A stretch of DNA of 34,687 nucleotides, from contig CANQFW010000003.1 in the NCBI GenBank assembly GCA_947599995.1, positions 1-34,687 on the forward strand, in the 5' to 3' direction. Position 1 is the first letter of the stretch. Each line of letters starts with the position of its first letter. The translations under genes and the position numbers were made by a program. This DNA is from an uncultured Clostridia bacterium. GTDB taxonomy: Bacteria; Bacillota; Clostridia; TANB77; CAG-508. Under the pieces are notes generated by a model. The model was not told where the DNA came from. It did not search any database and was given only the letters and a program-made list of their open reading frames with translations. Positions 1 to 9,209 of the stretch are shown piece by piece.

Positions 1-2678
1 TCCTCTCTTCTTACCGTTCTATTAACATCAGAACTTTGTATAGTAGATTGACCTCCGTCAACACTTCTTATTGACTGAAGTGCAGCATTTGTTATTTTTG
101 CTGTTTCAGATCTCCTTAAATCTTCTTGTTTACGTAAATTTAAAAGAAGTTTTACGACGTCAACTTTCACTGCTTCGATCATTTCATCAAACATATCTGT
201 ACCTTGAATTCTGTATTGAACAACAGGGTCTTTTTGACCATATCCTTGTAGTCCTATTCCGTTTTTTAAGTCCTCCATGTTATCTATATGATCCATCCAT
301 TTTTGGTCTACAACTTTAAGCATAACGATTCTTTCGATTTCTCTTAATTGTTCAGCTTCAATTTCTTCTTCTTTCTCTTTATATTTACTATGAGCTAATT
401 TCTTTAACTCTTCTATAACCTTTTCTATATTGTTATTTTCTTTTATGAAATCTCTCATATTAATTCCGAAAATGTTTTGGATTTCTACAGTTAAAGCTTC
501 AATATTTAAATGTCCTACTCCCTTTTCATCTATTTCATTAAATGTTTCCACTGTGGTCTCTGCAACCCAATCTATATAATTTGAAATAATTGGGCTTAAA
601 TCCATACCATCTAGAACCTGTCTTCTTTGACCATATATTTCTTCTCTTTGCACATTCATTACATCATCATATTTTAATACATTTTTACGAATGCTAAAGT
701 TTCTTCCTTCTACTTTTGATTGTGCTGTTTCAACTGCTTTTGTTAGCATCCTTACTTCAATTGGCATAGATTCATCAACTTTTAATGCATTATATACAGC
801 TGTTACTTTATTTCCTCCAAATATTTTCATTAGATTATCATCTAAACCTATATAGAATTTTGATTCTCCTGGGTCTCCTTGACGTCCACTACGTCCACGA
901 AGCTGGTTATCAATTCTTCTAGATTCATGTCTTTCAGTTCCTATAATTTTTAACCCACCAACAGCTAAAACCTTCTCTTTCTCAGTTTTGATTTGTTCAT
1001 CATATTTAGCCTCTAGTGCTTTAAATTGCTCTCTAGCCCTTAATATATCTTGATCGTCTGTTTCATAATACGTATTTGCTTCTTCGATTAGATTTTCTGG
1101 AACCTTATTTTTCTTCATTTCTTCTTTTGCTAAAAATTCACTATTTCCTCCAAGCATAATATCTGTTCCACGTCCTGCCATATTTGTGGCAATTGTGACA
1201 GCTCCTAATTTTCCAGCCTGTGCAACGATTTCAGCTTCTTGTTCATGATATTTAGCATTTAATACTGTATGTTTAATTCCTGCAGCTTTTAGTCTTTTAC
1301 TTAAAGCCTCCGACTTTTCAACCGAAACTGTACCAATTAATACTGGTTGACCTTTTTTATTGCTTTCTTTTACGCTTTCAACTATAGCATTAAATTTAGC
1401 ATTTTCATTTTTATAGATTACATCATTTTGGTCCTTTCTTATCATAGGCTTATTTGTTGGGATTGCAACAACATCTAGGTTATATATTTCCTCAAATTCA
1501 TTTGCCTCTGTCATAGCTGTACCTGTCATTCCAGATAACTTTTCATACATTCTAAAATAGTTTTGGAATGTTATTGTTGCAAGTGTTTTTGATTCATCAG
1601 CAATTTTTACTTTTTCTTTTGCTTCAATGGCTTGATGTAGTCCGTCATTATATCTTCTTCCATACATAATACGTCCCGTAAATTCGTCAACTATTAGAAC
1701 TTGTCCATCTTTTACAATGTAATCAATTTCGTTTTTCATAACTCCATGTGCACGTAATGCTTGATGAACATGGTGAACTAGAGTTGAATTTTCTATATCA
1801 TTGTAATTCTCCAAGCCAAATTCTTTTTCAGCTTTTTCTATACCCTTTTGAGTAAGTGATGCAGACTTTGCTTTTAGATCAACAATATAATCATATTTCT
1901 CGTTATCTTCTTCCTGCTGGAAATCCTTTACATCTTCTTCAACTATTACTTTTGCTTGTAATTTTCTTACAAAATTATCTGCTTTTTTATAAAGGTCTGA
2001 TGATGCATTTGCACGTCCTGAAATTATAAGTGGTGTTCTTGCTTCATCTATTAAAATACTGTCTATTTCGTCCACTATGGCATAATGAAGTCCTCTTTGT
2101 ACTAATTGGTTTTTGTAAATAACCATGTTATCTCTTAAGTAGTCAAATCCAAATTCATTATTTGTACCATAAGTTATATCTGCATTGTATGCTTCTTGTT
2201 TTCTTTTAGGGTCTAGTCCTGGTAATACTAAACCTACAGATAACCCTAAAAATTTGTATAATTTACCCATCCATTCACTATCACGTTTTGCTAAGTAATC
2301 ATTTACTGTAATTACATGTACACCTTTTCCTTCTAGTGCATTTAAGTATACTGGAAGTGTTGCAACTAATGTTTTTCCTTCACCTGTTTTCATTTCTGCT
2401 ATTCTTCCTTGGTGAAGTATAATTCCACCTATCAATTGTACATCAAAATGTCTCATTCCAAGTACTCTTTTTGATGCTTCTCTAACTGTCGCAAATGCTT
2501 CTGGTAATATATCATCTAATGTTTTACCATTTTTTAACTCTTCTTTAAATTTTGCAGTTTTGCCTGTAAGCTCTGAATCAGAAAGCTTTGAATATTCTTC
2601 TTCTAATTCATTTATTTTTTTTACAATTGGCATTACTTTCTTTACTTCTTTTTCACTGTATGATTTAAATAATTTCAT
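1..2678 (-). CDS. secA: Preprotein translocase ATPase SecA (3' end outside window)
   Basis: SecA is the cytoplasmic ATPase that drives unfolded preproteins through the SecYEG channel. About 892 codons are visible. The N-terminus reads MKLFKSYSEKEVKKVMPIVK. The nucleotide-binding site follows in GRIAEMKTGEGKT, and the DEAD-type Walker B segment is DEIDSILIDEARTPLIISG. The visible end (VDGGQSTIQSSDVNRTVRRE) is typical of the region just before the C-terminal linker, so only the tail, often a Cys-rich zinc motif, is missing. The ATG at 2678 is chosen because an AGAGGAT ribosome site lies just upstream. The gene has its own promoter at 2748-2776. No in-frame CGG codon was found in it. Identification is secure. 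Confidence 0.97.
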   Translation of the reverse strand, partial: MKLFKSYSEKEVKKVMPIVKKINELEEEYSKLSDSELTGKTAKFKEELKNGKTLDDILPEAFATVREASKRVLGMRHFDVQLIGGIILHQGRIAEMKTGEGKTLVATLPVYLNALEGKGVHVITVNDYLAKRDSEWMGKLYKFLGLSVGLVLPGLDPKRKQEAYNADITYGTNNEFGFDYLRDNMVIYKNQLVQRGLHYAIVDEIDSILIDEARTPLIISGRANASSDLYKKADNFVRKLQAKVIVEEDVKDFQQEEDNEKYDYIVDLKAKSASLTQKGIEKAEKEFGLENYNDIENSTLVHHVHQALRAHGVMKNEIDYIVKDGQVLIVDEFTGRIMYGRRYNDGLHQAIEAKEKVKIADESKTLATITFQNYFRMYEKLSGMTGTAMTEANEFEEIYNLDVVAIPTNKPMIRKDQNDVIYKNENAKFNAIVESVKESNKKGQPVLIGTVSVEKSEALSKRLKAAGIKHTVLNAKYHEQEAEIVAQAGKLGAVTIATNMAGRGTDIMLGGNSEFLAKEEMKKNKVPENLIEEANTYYETDDQDILRAREQFKALEAKYDEQIKTEKEKVLAVGGLKIIGTERHESRRIDNQLRGRSGRQGDPGESKFYIGLDDNLMKIFGGNKVTAVYNALKVDESMPIEVRMLTKAVETAQSKVEGRNFSIRKNVLKYDDVMNVQREEIYGQRRQVLDGMDLSPIISNYIDWVAETTVETFNEIDEKGVGHLNIEALTVEIQNIFGINMRDFIKENNNIEKVIEELKKLAHSKYKEKEEEIEAEQLREIERIVMLKVVDQKWMDHIDNMEDLKNGIGLQGYGQKDPVVQYRIQGTDMFDEMIEAVKVDVVKLLLNLRKQEDLRRSETAKITNAALQSIRSVDGGQSTIQSSDVNRTVRRE

Positions 2679-2721
2679 GTTTTTTTCATCCTCTCATCTA
2701 TCGTTATTTTTTATAAGGAAT

Positions 2722-2740
2722 TGCATATTTATAATATGCA
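2722..2740 (-). promoter_or_regulatory. Hairpin in the secA leader, near the predicted transcription start
   Basis: A perfect 8-bp inverted repeat, TGCATATT / AATATGCA with a 3-nt loop, lies just downstream of the secA -10 box. It could be an operator or an mRNA 5'-stabilising hairpin. No function is established. Confidence 0.4.
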
Positions 2741-2747
2741 CAGAATT

Positions 2748-2776
2748 AATATATCACTAAAATAAATATTTATCAA
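2748..2776 (-). promoter_or_regulatory. Sigma-A-type promoter of secA
   Basis: On the minus strand the -35 box is TTGATA and the -10 box is TATATT, with a 17-nt spacer. The predicted start gives a leader of about 60 nt before the secA ATG. Confidence 0.7.
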
Positions 2777-2874
2777 GTTTTTTTGGAATAATCTTTTATT
2801 TTTTCACATAAATTTGTTATAGTTCAGTGATTTACATCAATTTGTTACAGTGTGATTTTTATTGAAAAGGATAA

Positions 2875-3462
2875 GTGATTTTTATGTTTATATGTAATTT
2901 TAAATTGAATGGTTTAAAACTTGCCAAATTGTGTTTTATATCAATTTTAATAATTGTTATAATTATATTTTCTATTTCTATATATAGAATTTTTATTAAG
3001 CCTAAAATAGATTCTCAAAAAGCTAAATCTGAAATTACATCTGATGGAACCTCATGCATTAAAAATGAAGATATTTTAGAAATAGAGTCTAAGAATTATA
3101 CAAATATCCTACAAGCGGTTCATGATAATATAGATTCATATATTGGATGTAAATTACATTTTTCTGGATATGTTTATAGACTTATTGACTTTGATTCTAA
3201 TCAATTTGTTCTTGCTCGTGATATGCTAGTTTCAGATGATAAAAGTCAAACTTTGGTTGTAGGATTTTTATGTTCATACGATGATGCAATGAGCTTTGAA
3301 GAGGGAACATGGGTTGATTTGACTGGAACGATTACAAAAGAAGATTTTCATGGGGAAATTCCCGTTGTAAAGGTTGATAATATTAAAAAAATTGATATTC
3401 CAGATGATGTGTATGTTTATCCTCCAGATGGAACTTATATTCCTACAAGTTTTATGTTTTAG
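2875..3462 (+). CDS. Membrane-anchored protein resembling the C-terminal half of DUF1980/YcgQ-like proteins
   Basis: This 195-residue protein has one N-terminal membrane segment (about residues 17-38) and an extracytoplasmic domain. From about residue 85 the pattern GYVYRLIDFDSNQFVLARDM, then VVGFLCSYD, then GTWVDLTGTI, IPVVKVDNI and a final VYVYPP follows the C-terminal domain of the TIGR03943/DUF1980 (YcgQ-like) family, a putative permease subunit. The usual Cys-Cys pair after the FVLAR motif is replaced by Ser-Asp-Asp, so a metal role cannot be assumed. No permease partner is adjacent. The start is either GTG at 2875 or ATG at 2884; an AAAGG site lies 4 nt before the first and 13 nt before the second. 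The gene is transcribed away from secA and ends before a strong terminator. Confidence 0.6.
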   Translation: MIFMFICNFKLNGLKLAKLCFISILIIVIIIFSISIYRIFIKPKIDSQKAKSEITSDGTSCIKNEDILEIESKNYTNILQAVHDNIDSYIGCKLHFSGYVYRLIDFDSNQFVLARDMLVSDDKSQTLVVGFLCSYDDAMSFEEGTWVDLTGTITKEDFHGEIPVVKVDNIKKIDIPDDVYVYPPDGTYIPTSFMF

Positions 3463-3574
3463 TTATAAAAATTCATATATGATTTATTAAATTTTTAATA
3501 TCTTTAATTCATAATGAATTAATCTGGTTGGAAAAGATTTAAATTTTAGCAAGAAAAGTTTTGTTAAAGAGGCA

Positions 3575-3607
3575 AGGTCACATACTCTTTGTATGTAACC
3601 TCTTTTT
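3575..3607 (+). terminator. Terminator, probably bidirectional
   Basis: An 11-bp stem (3575-3585 with 3591-3601, one C-A mismatch, loop TCTTT) is followed by a T run. AAAGAGG/CCTCTTT flanks make it nearly symmetrical, so it could also serve the minus-strand gene ending at 3664. A separate perfect palindrome (9-bp arms, one central base) lies at 3504-3522. Nothing else is seen in 3463-3663. Confidence 0.75.
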
Positions 3608-3663
3608 AATGAAATTTTACACAACAAAAATTGTATTTTTTTCAACCTTCGTTGTCTTTTTAG

Positions 3664-4762
3664 TTAATTCACATTAAAAATATTTTTTACAATTCCTTCA
3701 TCCAAAGATTTTGAAAAAACATTTTTAAGTATTATAAGAACAATTGGACCTACAAACATTCCAACTATTCCCATAAACTTAAAGCCTGTATACATTGCTG
3801 CAATTGTAAAAATTGGATGTATGCCTATTTTGCCACTTACAATTCTTGGCTCTATAAACTGTCTTACCAATGACATAATTATCCAAAGTGTAATCACACT
3901 TATGCCTAAGGTTAAATCCCCGCTTAACCCCGAAATTATTGCCCAAGGAATCATAACACTTCCAGAGCCTAAAATCGGAAGTGCGTCTACAAATCCTATG
4001 GCTAAAGCTATAATAAGTGGGTATCCAACATTTAATCCGCAAAAATGTAAAATATACAAACCGAACTAAACATATAATAAAAGAAATTGCAATTAATTTT
4101 ACCTGTGCCTTTAAATACCCTCCTAAACACTTGATTATCTCTCTTAAATGTTTACTAAGCTTCTTCATCCACTTTTCAGGCAAATGGTGCTCTAGTTCAT
4201 CTAACATATATATCTTATCAGTACATATGAAATATAAAGAAAGTATGGTTATTCCAAAATAAATACCAAATGTAGGTATCGAAGTTATCATATTTAGAAA
4301 ATTGCTAAAAAATTTTTGAACCCAATCAGACACTTTTTCTAATATTGTTCCTCCTGTTTCTTGAGCAATATTTAGAATTTCATCAGGTATCTTAAAATTA
4401 CTTAAATCAAATCTCAAAAGTAAATTGTTTAGCATTTTACTTGCCATAACATAATAATCATTAAACTTTTCTAATAGATTTGTAGATTCCGAAATTAAGG
4501 TTCCAATGCCAAAAGATAAAAGTGCTATTATTATGCCAAATGTAATTATAAAAACAATAATAGAGCTTATCTTTCTTGATAATTTAAATCTTTTCATAAT
4601 CTTTTTAATAAGTGGCTCTATAATTAAAGCAATAATAAAAGCAATCAAAAACGGCATATAGAAAATAACTAATTTAAACCCAATCCAAACACTCAAAAAT
4701 GCCAAAACTAAACCTAAAATTCTTTTAGTGACACTTGTCCAATATTTTACTCCATCAGACAT
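3664..4762 (-). CDS. ytvI: AI-2E/PerM-type permease, YtvI-like sporulation membrane protein; +1 frame break at a CGG codon
   Basis: This polytopic membrane protein of the AI-2E exporter superfamily most resembles YtvI, a sporulation integral membrane protein. The first frame (residues 1-233 from ATG 4762, ribosome site GGGAGAA) carries the N-terminal hydrophobic segments and ends in FIICLV. The second frame carries the conserved second half: GFVDALPILGSG, then the pore-region LVRQFIEPRIVSGKIG and the final GIVGMFVGPIVLIILKNVF. Reading CTA-type frame 1 into the CGG at 4063-4061 and dropping the C gives LVGLYILHF and one 365-residue protein, close to the roughly 370 residues usual in the family. 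The downstream frame is fully open to its stop, so this does not look like a decaying gene. It is annotated as one CDS needing a +1 shift. A sequencing error remains possible. Confidence 0.8.
4061..4063 (-). other. CGG codon at the +1 frame break in the ytvI-like gene
   Basis: The coding strand reads TTA GTT CGG TTT. Skipping the C gives GTT GGT TTG TAT, that is V-G-L-Y. Glycine followed by leucine is usual at this place in AI-2E family proteins. This is the only in-frame CGG in the gene. Confidence 0.7.
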
Positions 4763-4833
4763 AACTCTAAGTTTCTCCCTTTCTATACTTTCTACATATT
4801 ATACACTTTCCACAAAAATTTAAACCTTCAAAG

Positions 4834-4876
4834 AGGAAAATCAATTCGAAAATTATTTTCGTTAAATTGATTTTCC
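4834..4876 (-). terminator. Long hairpin, probable terminator after spoIIP
   Basis: A 13-bp perfect inverted repeat (AGGAAAATCAATT with AATTGATTTTCCT) encloses a second complementary pair (CGAAAAT / ATTTTCG) separated by a short bulge. It lies just past the spoIIP stop and is followed on the minus strand by a pyrimidine-rich run. Confidence 0.6.
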
Positions 4877-4907
4877 TAATTTCAAATTCAAATTAAAAAC
4901 TGATGAC

Positions 4908-6116
4908 TTAAGAGTTTGGAAAAGCCTTTTGAAAAATTGCCGCCAAATACTTCATGCTAACTAAAGTTTGATCCAATGTATTTCCTGTCGATCCTACCTC
5001 AATGATACAAGCTGCTTTACCTAAATGCTGATTATATCTCGAATTCCTCAAAATAATAGGTTTAAAAAGTCCTGGATACATTTCATTTGACACCTGCTGA
5101 AGTTTTACAGCAAATTTTAAATTAGAGCTCCAATTGGGATGATATAATCCACCACCATTAGATCCCATAACAAACATAATCTGAGCTGCATACTCATCCC
5201 CAATTTTAACAGTAGGAGCATAATCTGGCCTTGATCCTATAGCATCTCTATGTAAATCAATTATTATATCGCAACCGTTCTCGTTAAGCAAATTTTGGAC
5301 TGTAGCAAGAGATCTATTATAAGAACCCGTATAAGCCGGATAATCATGATAAGTCTTGTTATGTCTAACATTAAACCCATAAGACTTAAGACAATTTTCA
5401 AGCTCATCACCAACTCTAGCAACAGAATAATTTAAGTCCGTAGTCCTATAACTTCCAGTAGGAGTATATGGATAACTTTCACTAGAAGTATAACTTTCGC
5501 AAGTATGTGTATGAAATATTAAAATATCTTTGGTATTTATACTTAATCCAGCTGGATTTAAAATATCATCTGATAAACTATAGCTAGTTTCATTTTTTAT
5601 TTTCACGTTTCCGTATAAATCAGTATATGCATCTGATAAAGGATTTTTAGTTACTACATTTGTTTCGACATCTGTTTTAATATTTTCTGTATTTCCAGAA
5701 GTACTATTCTCATTATCAGTAGATATATTTTTATCATTTTTATTTTCTTCATCTAAATTACTTGCTACATTTTCTTCATACTCATGATTGTCTAAATCTG
5801 CTTCGGCAATTCCTAGCTGAGTATTAATTAAACTAATTAAAAAATTCTGTTTTAAATCATCTTCCATCTCTTCTGTAGATTCGTGAGAAATTATGTTTTG
5901 TTCTGCTTTGCTTTTCACTTCCTTAATTTGAGGATACTGGGTATCTATTAACGCTGTAGCTTGTTTTTCTAATACCTTTGCTATATCTATCAATTTTTCT
6001 TCTGATTTATGAGAAAAAAAATATCTATTTGCCACATATATAATTACCATTACAGATACAAGGCAAAATAGATATTTTATTATATCTTTTAAATTAAATA
6101 TTGCTAATCTGAACAT
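4908..6116 (-). CDS. spoIIP: Stage II sporulation protein P (peptidoglycan amidase/endopeptidase of engulfment)
   Basis: SpoIIP works with SpoIID and SpoIIM in the mother-cell membrane and cleaves peptidoglycan during engulfment of the forespore. The 402-residue protein has an N-terminal membrane anchor (about residues 12-30), a low-complexity Asn/Glu-rich linker (about 105-160) and the SpoIIP catalytic domain. The likely zinc ligands are in FHTHTCESY (H202, H204, E207) and IDLHRDA (H289), with the conserved EVGSTGNT (E373) near the end. The ATG at 6116 follows AAGGAG. A CATAAAAT sequence upstream resembles a sigma-E -10 box, but no convincing -35 accompanies it. It stands next to the ytvI-like gene, another sporulation gene. 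Confidence 0.95.
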   Translation of the reverse strand: MFRLAIFNLKDIIKYLFCLVSVMVIIYVANRYFFSHKSEEKLIDIAKVLEKQATALIDTQYPQIKEVKSKAEQNIISHESTEEMEDDLKQNFLISLINTQLGIAEADLDNHEYEENVASNLDEENKNDKNISTDNENSTSGNTENIKTDVETNVVTKNPLSDAYTDLYGNVKIKNETSYSLSDDILNPAGLSINTKDILIFHTHTCESYTSSESYPYTPTGSYRTTDLNYSVARVGDELENCLKSYGFNVRHNKTYHDYPAYTGSYNRSLATVQNLLNENGCDIIIDLHRDAIGSRPDYAPTVKIGDEYAAQIMFVMGSNGGGLYHPNWSSNLKFAVKLQQVSNEMYPGLFKPIILRNSRYNQHLGKAACIIEVGSTGNTLDQTLVSMKYLAAIFQKAFPNS

Positions 6117-6217
6117 ATATAATTCTCCTTGTCCTTATTATATATATTCAGTTATATATTATTTTATGACTTTAAACATATATTTTTTATTACGTTTTAC
6201 TAACACAACAACAATTT

Positions 6218-6868
6218 TTAGATCTTTCTAGGCTTTAGCTCCAGATAAATGGGCTTTTCATCACCAATCATAGTAGATTTACCATGTCCAGGGTAAACGA
6301 TTATCTCTTCTGGAAGAATCATAAGTTTATTTGTAATAGAATCTATTATCTCCCTAAAATCTGATGTTGGAAGATCTGTCCTCCCCCACGTTCCTCTAAA
6401 CAATGTATCTCCAGAAAATAATAACTTTTCTTCTTCACAATATAAGCAGCTTCCTCCTTTTGTGTGTCCAGGAGTGTGTATAACTCTAAATTCAAGATCT
6501 CCTAAATGAAGCAAGTCTCCATCATCGATTCTGGAATTTGCTTCTAAGTTTATATCATTTTGCATACCTATATATTCCGTTAAATTAATATTTGAATTAT
6601 TAAGTCCTTCTGCATCATCTCTATGAATTAAGATTTTTCCTCCTTTTTTTTCTTGAAGATCAGTTACTCCTCCTATATGGTCTCCATGGCAATGTGTTAA
6701 ATATATATATTTTAAATTTCCACCCAAAATATCTAGCATTTCAATAATTCTATCTACATCTCCAGCTGGGTCAATTACCATTGTTTCTTTGGAATCATTA
6801 TCAAATACAATATAACAATTTGTTGCATCTCCTATCCAAGTATCAATCTTTAATCTTTTCAAAATCAT
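6218..6868 (-). CDS. MBL-fold metallohydrolase (YqgX/glyoxalase II-like)
   Basis: This 216-residue metallo-beta-lactamase-fold hydrolase belongs to the group often annotated as hydroxyacylglutathione hydrolase-like. The dinuclear metal site is complete: THCHGDH (H59, H61, D63, H64), HTPGHT (H135), FSGDTLF (D154) and VYPGHG (H195). The C-terminal substrate domain of true glyoxalase II is absent, so the substrate is unknown. It lies 33 nt downstream of relA, an arrangement common in Clostridia, and is probably co-transcribed with it. The ATG follows an AAGGA-type site. Confidence 0.9.
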   Translation of the reverse strand: MILKRLKIDTWIGDATNCYIVFDNDSKETMVIDPAGDVDRIIEMLDILGGNLKYIYLTHCHGDHIGGVTDLQEKKGGKILIHRDDAEGLNNSNINLTEYIGMQNDINLEANSRIDDGDLLHLGDLEFRVIHTPGHTKGGSCLYCEEEKLLFSGDTLFRGTWGRTDLPTSDFREIIDSITNKLMILPEEIIVYPGHGKSTMIGDEKPIYLELKPRKI

Positions 6869-6901
6869 GCTATATCCTTCTTTCTCATTTGCTTACTTAT
6901 T

Positions 6902-9106
6902 TTATCCTTTTTTTCTTATTACTTCATAAACACTATCTACTTTTCTAATAGATTTTAATATTGCATTTAACTCATCTAAATTTTTTGTTTCTAAAGTTAA
7001 ATCTATAATTGCAACTCTTTCCTTTGTAGACCTTGCATTTACAGCAACTAATGTTGCTTTTGTAGCACCTATTTCTTTTATTATATCTGAAAGAAGACCT
7101 CCTCTATCATTTGCAGAAACTTCTATTTCTACATTGTAAGAAGCTTGTTTTTCTTCTACCCAACATACTTCAATAATTCTATCTTCTTCCTTAAATAATT
7201 CTTCTACATTTATACAATCTTTTCTATGTACTGAGACGCCCCTTCCTTTCGTTATATAACCAATTATCTCATCTCCTGGAAGCGGATTACAGCATTTAGA
7301 GAGTTTCACTAAACAATTATCTATTCCTTTTACTATTACTCCTCGGTCTGACGGCTTCGTTTTCTTTTCTTTTTTTGCATTAGCAAGTTCTTCAATTTTT
7401 TCTTCTATATTTTCTTCTTTATGCTCTTTTCTGTATTCTATAAGCATTCTCGCAATTACTTTTCCAGCAGAATTTGCTCCAAATCCAACTGCTGCATACA
7501 TTTCGTCAATGTTTTTGTACTTATATCTTTCTAACATACAATCTATGTATTCAGGCTTAAATATTTGACTGTATTGAACGCCTATTCGTTTTAATTCTCT
7601 TTCAATTAATTCTTTACCCTTTTCTATATTTTCAGCTTTCTTTTCCTTTTTAAACCAGCTATTGATTTTATTTTTTGCAGAAGCACTTTTAACAAATTTA
7701 AGCCAATCTAAACTTGGTCCCTTAGAATTATCAGATGTTATAATTTCTACTATATCTCCGCTTTTTAAAGGTGTAATTATAGGCATCATTTTACTGTTTA
7801 TTTTACAGCCTGTCATATGATTTCCTATTTCTGCGTGAACACTATATGCAAAATCTATTGGTGTAGCATCTTTCGGTAAGACCTTTATTAGTCCTTTTGG
7901 TGTAAACACATAAACTTCATCTTCAAATAATTCTCTTTTAAGATTTTCCATAAATTGCTCCGCATCTTGCATTTCTTGTTGCCATTCTATTGTTTCACGA
8001 AGCCAAGCTAGTCTATCTTCTGTTACTATAACATTTTTCTTTCCTTTTCCTAAGAAATTTGCTTCTTTGTAAGCCCAGTGTGCAGCTATACCATATTCAG
8101 CAATTCTATGCATATCCCATGTACGAATCTGTACCTCAAAAGGAGTTCCTTTTTCTCCTAAAAGCGTTGTATGTATAGACTGATACATATTTGGCTTTGG
8201 AACAGCAATATAATCTTTAAACCTTCCAGGCATTGGGCTATATAATTCATGAACTACTCCTAATGCTGCATAGCAATCTTTTACAGAATTTACTATAATC
8301 CTCATCGCAAATAAGTCGTATATTTGATCAAGAGTGGAATTATCTCTTTTCATTTTTCTGTATATAGAGTACAAATGTTTTGCTCTTCCTGTAACTTCAG
8401 CATCTATCTTTTGCCTTTTTAATTGCATTCTTATGTCTTCCATTATTTTTTCAATAAATTTTAGTCTCTCGTCTTTCTTTTTATTAATTCCTTCTACTAA
8501 TTCGTGATACTCATCAGGGTATAAGTATTTAAATCCTAAATCTTCTAATTCTGCTTTTATTGAATAAAGTCCTAATCTATTTGCAAGTGGCGCATATAAG
8601 TCTAATGTTTCTTTCGCATTTGCAATTTGCCTTTCTCTTGATATATATTTAAGTGTTCTCATATTATGTAGTCTATCTGCTAATTTTATTAGGATTACTC
8701 TTATGTCCTTACCCATTGCTAAAAACATTCTTCTATAGTTTTCAACTTGTGTATCTTGTACTGTAGCAAATTGAATGTTGCTCAATTTTGTTACCCCTGC
8801 TACCATTTCTGCTGTTTCACTGCCAAACTCTCTTATTATATCTTCATTTGTAACATCTGTGTCTTCTACTATATCGTGTAGTAATGCAGCACAAATAGCC
8901 TTACTGTCTAACCCTATACTTGCTAATGTGTATGCCACTTGTAATGGATGTATTATATATGGCTCACCTGACCCTCTTTTTTGGTCTTTATGTTTTTCAT
9001 TTGCTAGATTATAAGCTTTCATTATTAGTTTCGTGTCTACTTTTCTGCTTACTTCCTTTTTTTTAGCAATTATATCTTGTATTGTTACTTCTGGTATTTC
9101 TGACAT
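6902..9106 (-). CDS. relA: Bifunctional (p)ppGpp synthetase/hydrolase (RelA/SpoT family)
   Basis: This long RSH enzyme makes and degrades (p)ppGpp on ribosomes in response to amino-acid starvation. The 734 residues hold all domains in order. The HD hydrolase has H53, HD at 77-78 and D144 in KLADRLHNMR, so hydrolysis should be active. The synthetase domain (about 235-350) has RAKHLYSIYRKMKR, YDLFAMRI and VQIRTWDMHRIAEYGIAAHW. The TGS domain is at about 395-455 (DEVYVFTPKG), followed by the helical/zinc-finger region with LSKCCNPLPGDEIIGY, and an ACT domain at about 660-734. The ATG follows an AGAGGTGAC site. It lies 103 nt downstream of recJ. Confidence 0.97.
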   Translation of the reverse strand: MSEIPEVTIQDIIAKKKEVSRKVDTKLIMKAYNLANEKHKDQKRGSGEPYIIHPLQVAYTLASIGLDSKAICAALLHDIVEDTDVTNEDIIREFGSETAEMVAGVTKLSNIQFATVQDTQVENYRRMFLAMGKDIRVILIKLADRLHNMRTLKYISRERQIANAKETLDLYAPLANRLGLYSIKAELEDLGFKYLYPDEYHELVEGINKKKDERLKFIEKIMEDIRMQLKRQKIDAEVTGRAKHLYSIYRKMKRDNSTLDQIYDLFAMRIIVNSVKDCYAALGVVHELYSPMPGRFKDYIAVPKPNMYQSIHTTLLGEKGTPFEVQIRTWDMHRIAEYGIAAHWAYKEANFLGKGKKNVIVTEDRLAWLRETIEWQQEMQDAEQFMENLKRELFEDEVYVFTPKGLIKVLPKDATPIDFAYSVHAEIGNHMTGCKINSKMMPIITPLKSGDIVEIITSDNSKGPSLDWLKFVKSASAKNKINSWFKKEKKAENIEKGKELIERELKRIGVQYSQIFKPEYIDCMLERYKYKNIDEMYAAVGFGANSAGKVIARMLIEYRKEHKEENIEEKIEELANAKKEKKTKPSDRGVIVKGIDNCLVKLSKCCNPLPGDEIIGYITKGRGVSVHRKDCINVEELFKEEDRIIEVCWVEEKQASYNVEIEVSANDRGGLLSDIIKEIGATKATLVAVNARSTKERVAIIDLTLETKNLDELNAILKSIRKVDSVYEVIRKKG

Positions 9107-9209
9107 TTTTGTGTCACCTCTTTTTATTTATTTTTCGAACAAATTTTTTTCAATGTATAAAATTCATTTTATTTTATAGTAATATTTACATTTTTCAAAT
9201 TTTTCTTGG

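Noticed and set aside
3664..4762. ytvI-like gene as a decayed pseudogene
   Set aside because: A single one-base break, an open and conserved downstream frame, and the same CGG context as in two other genes make decay a poor explanation.
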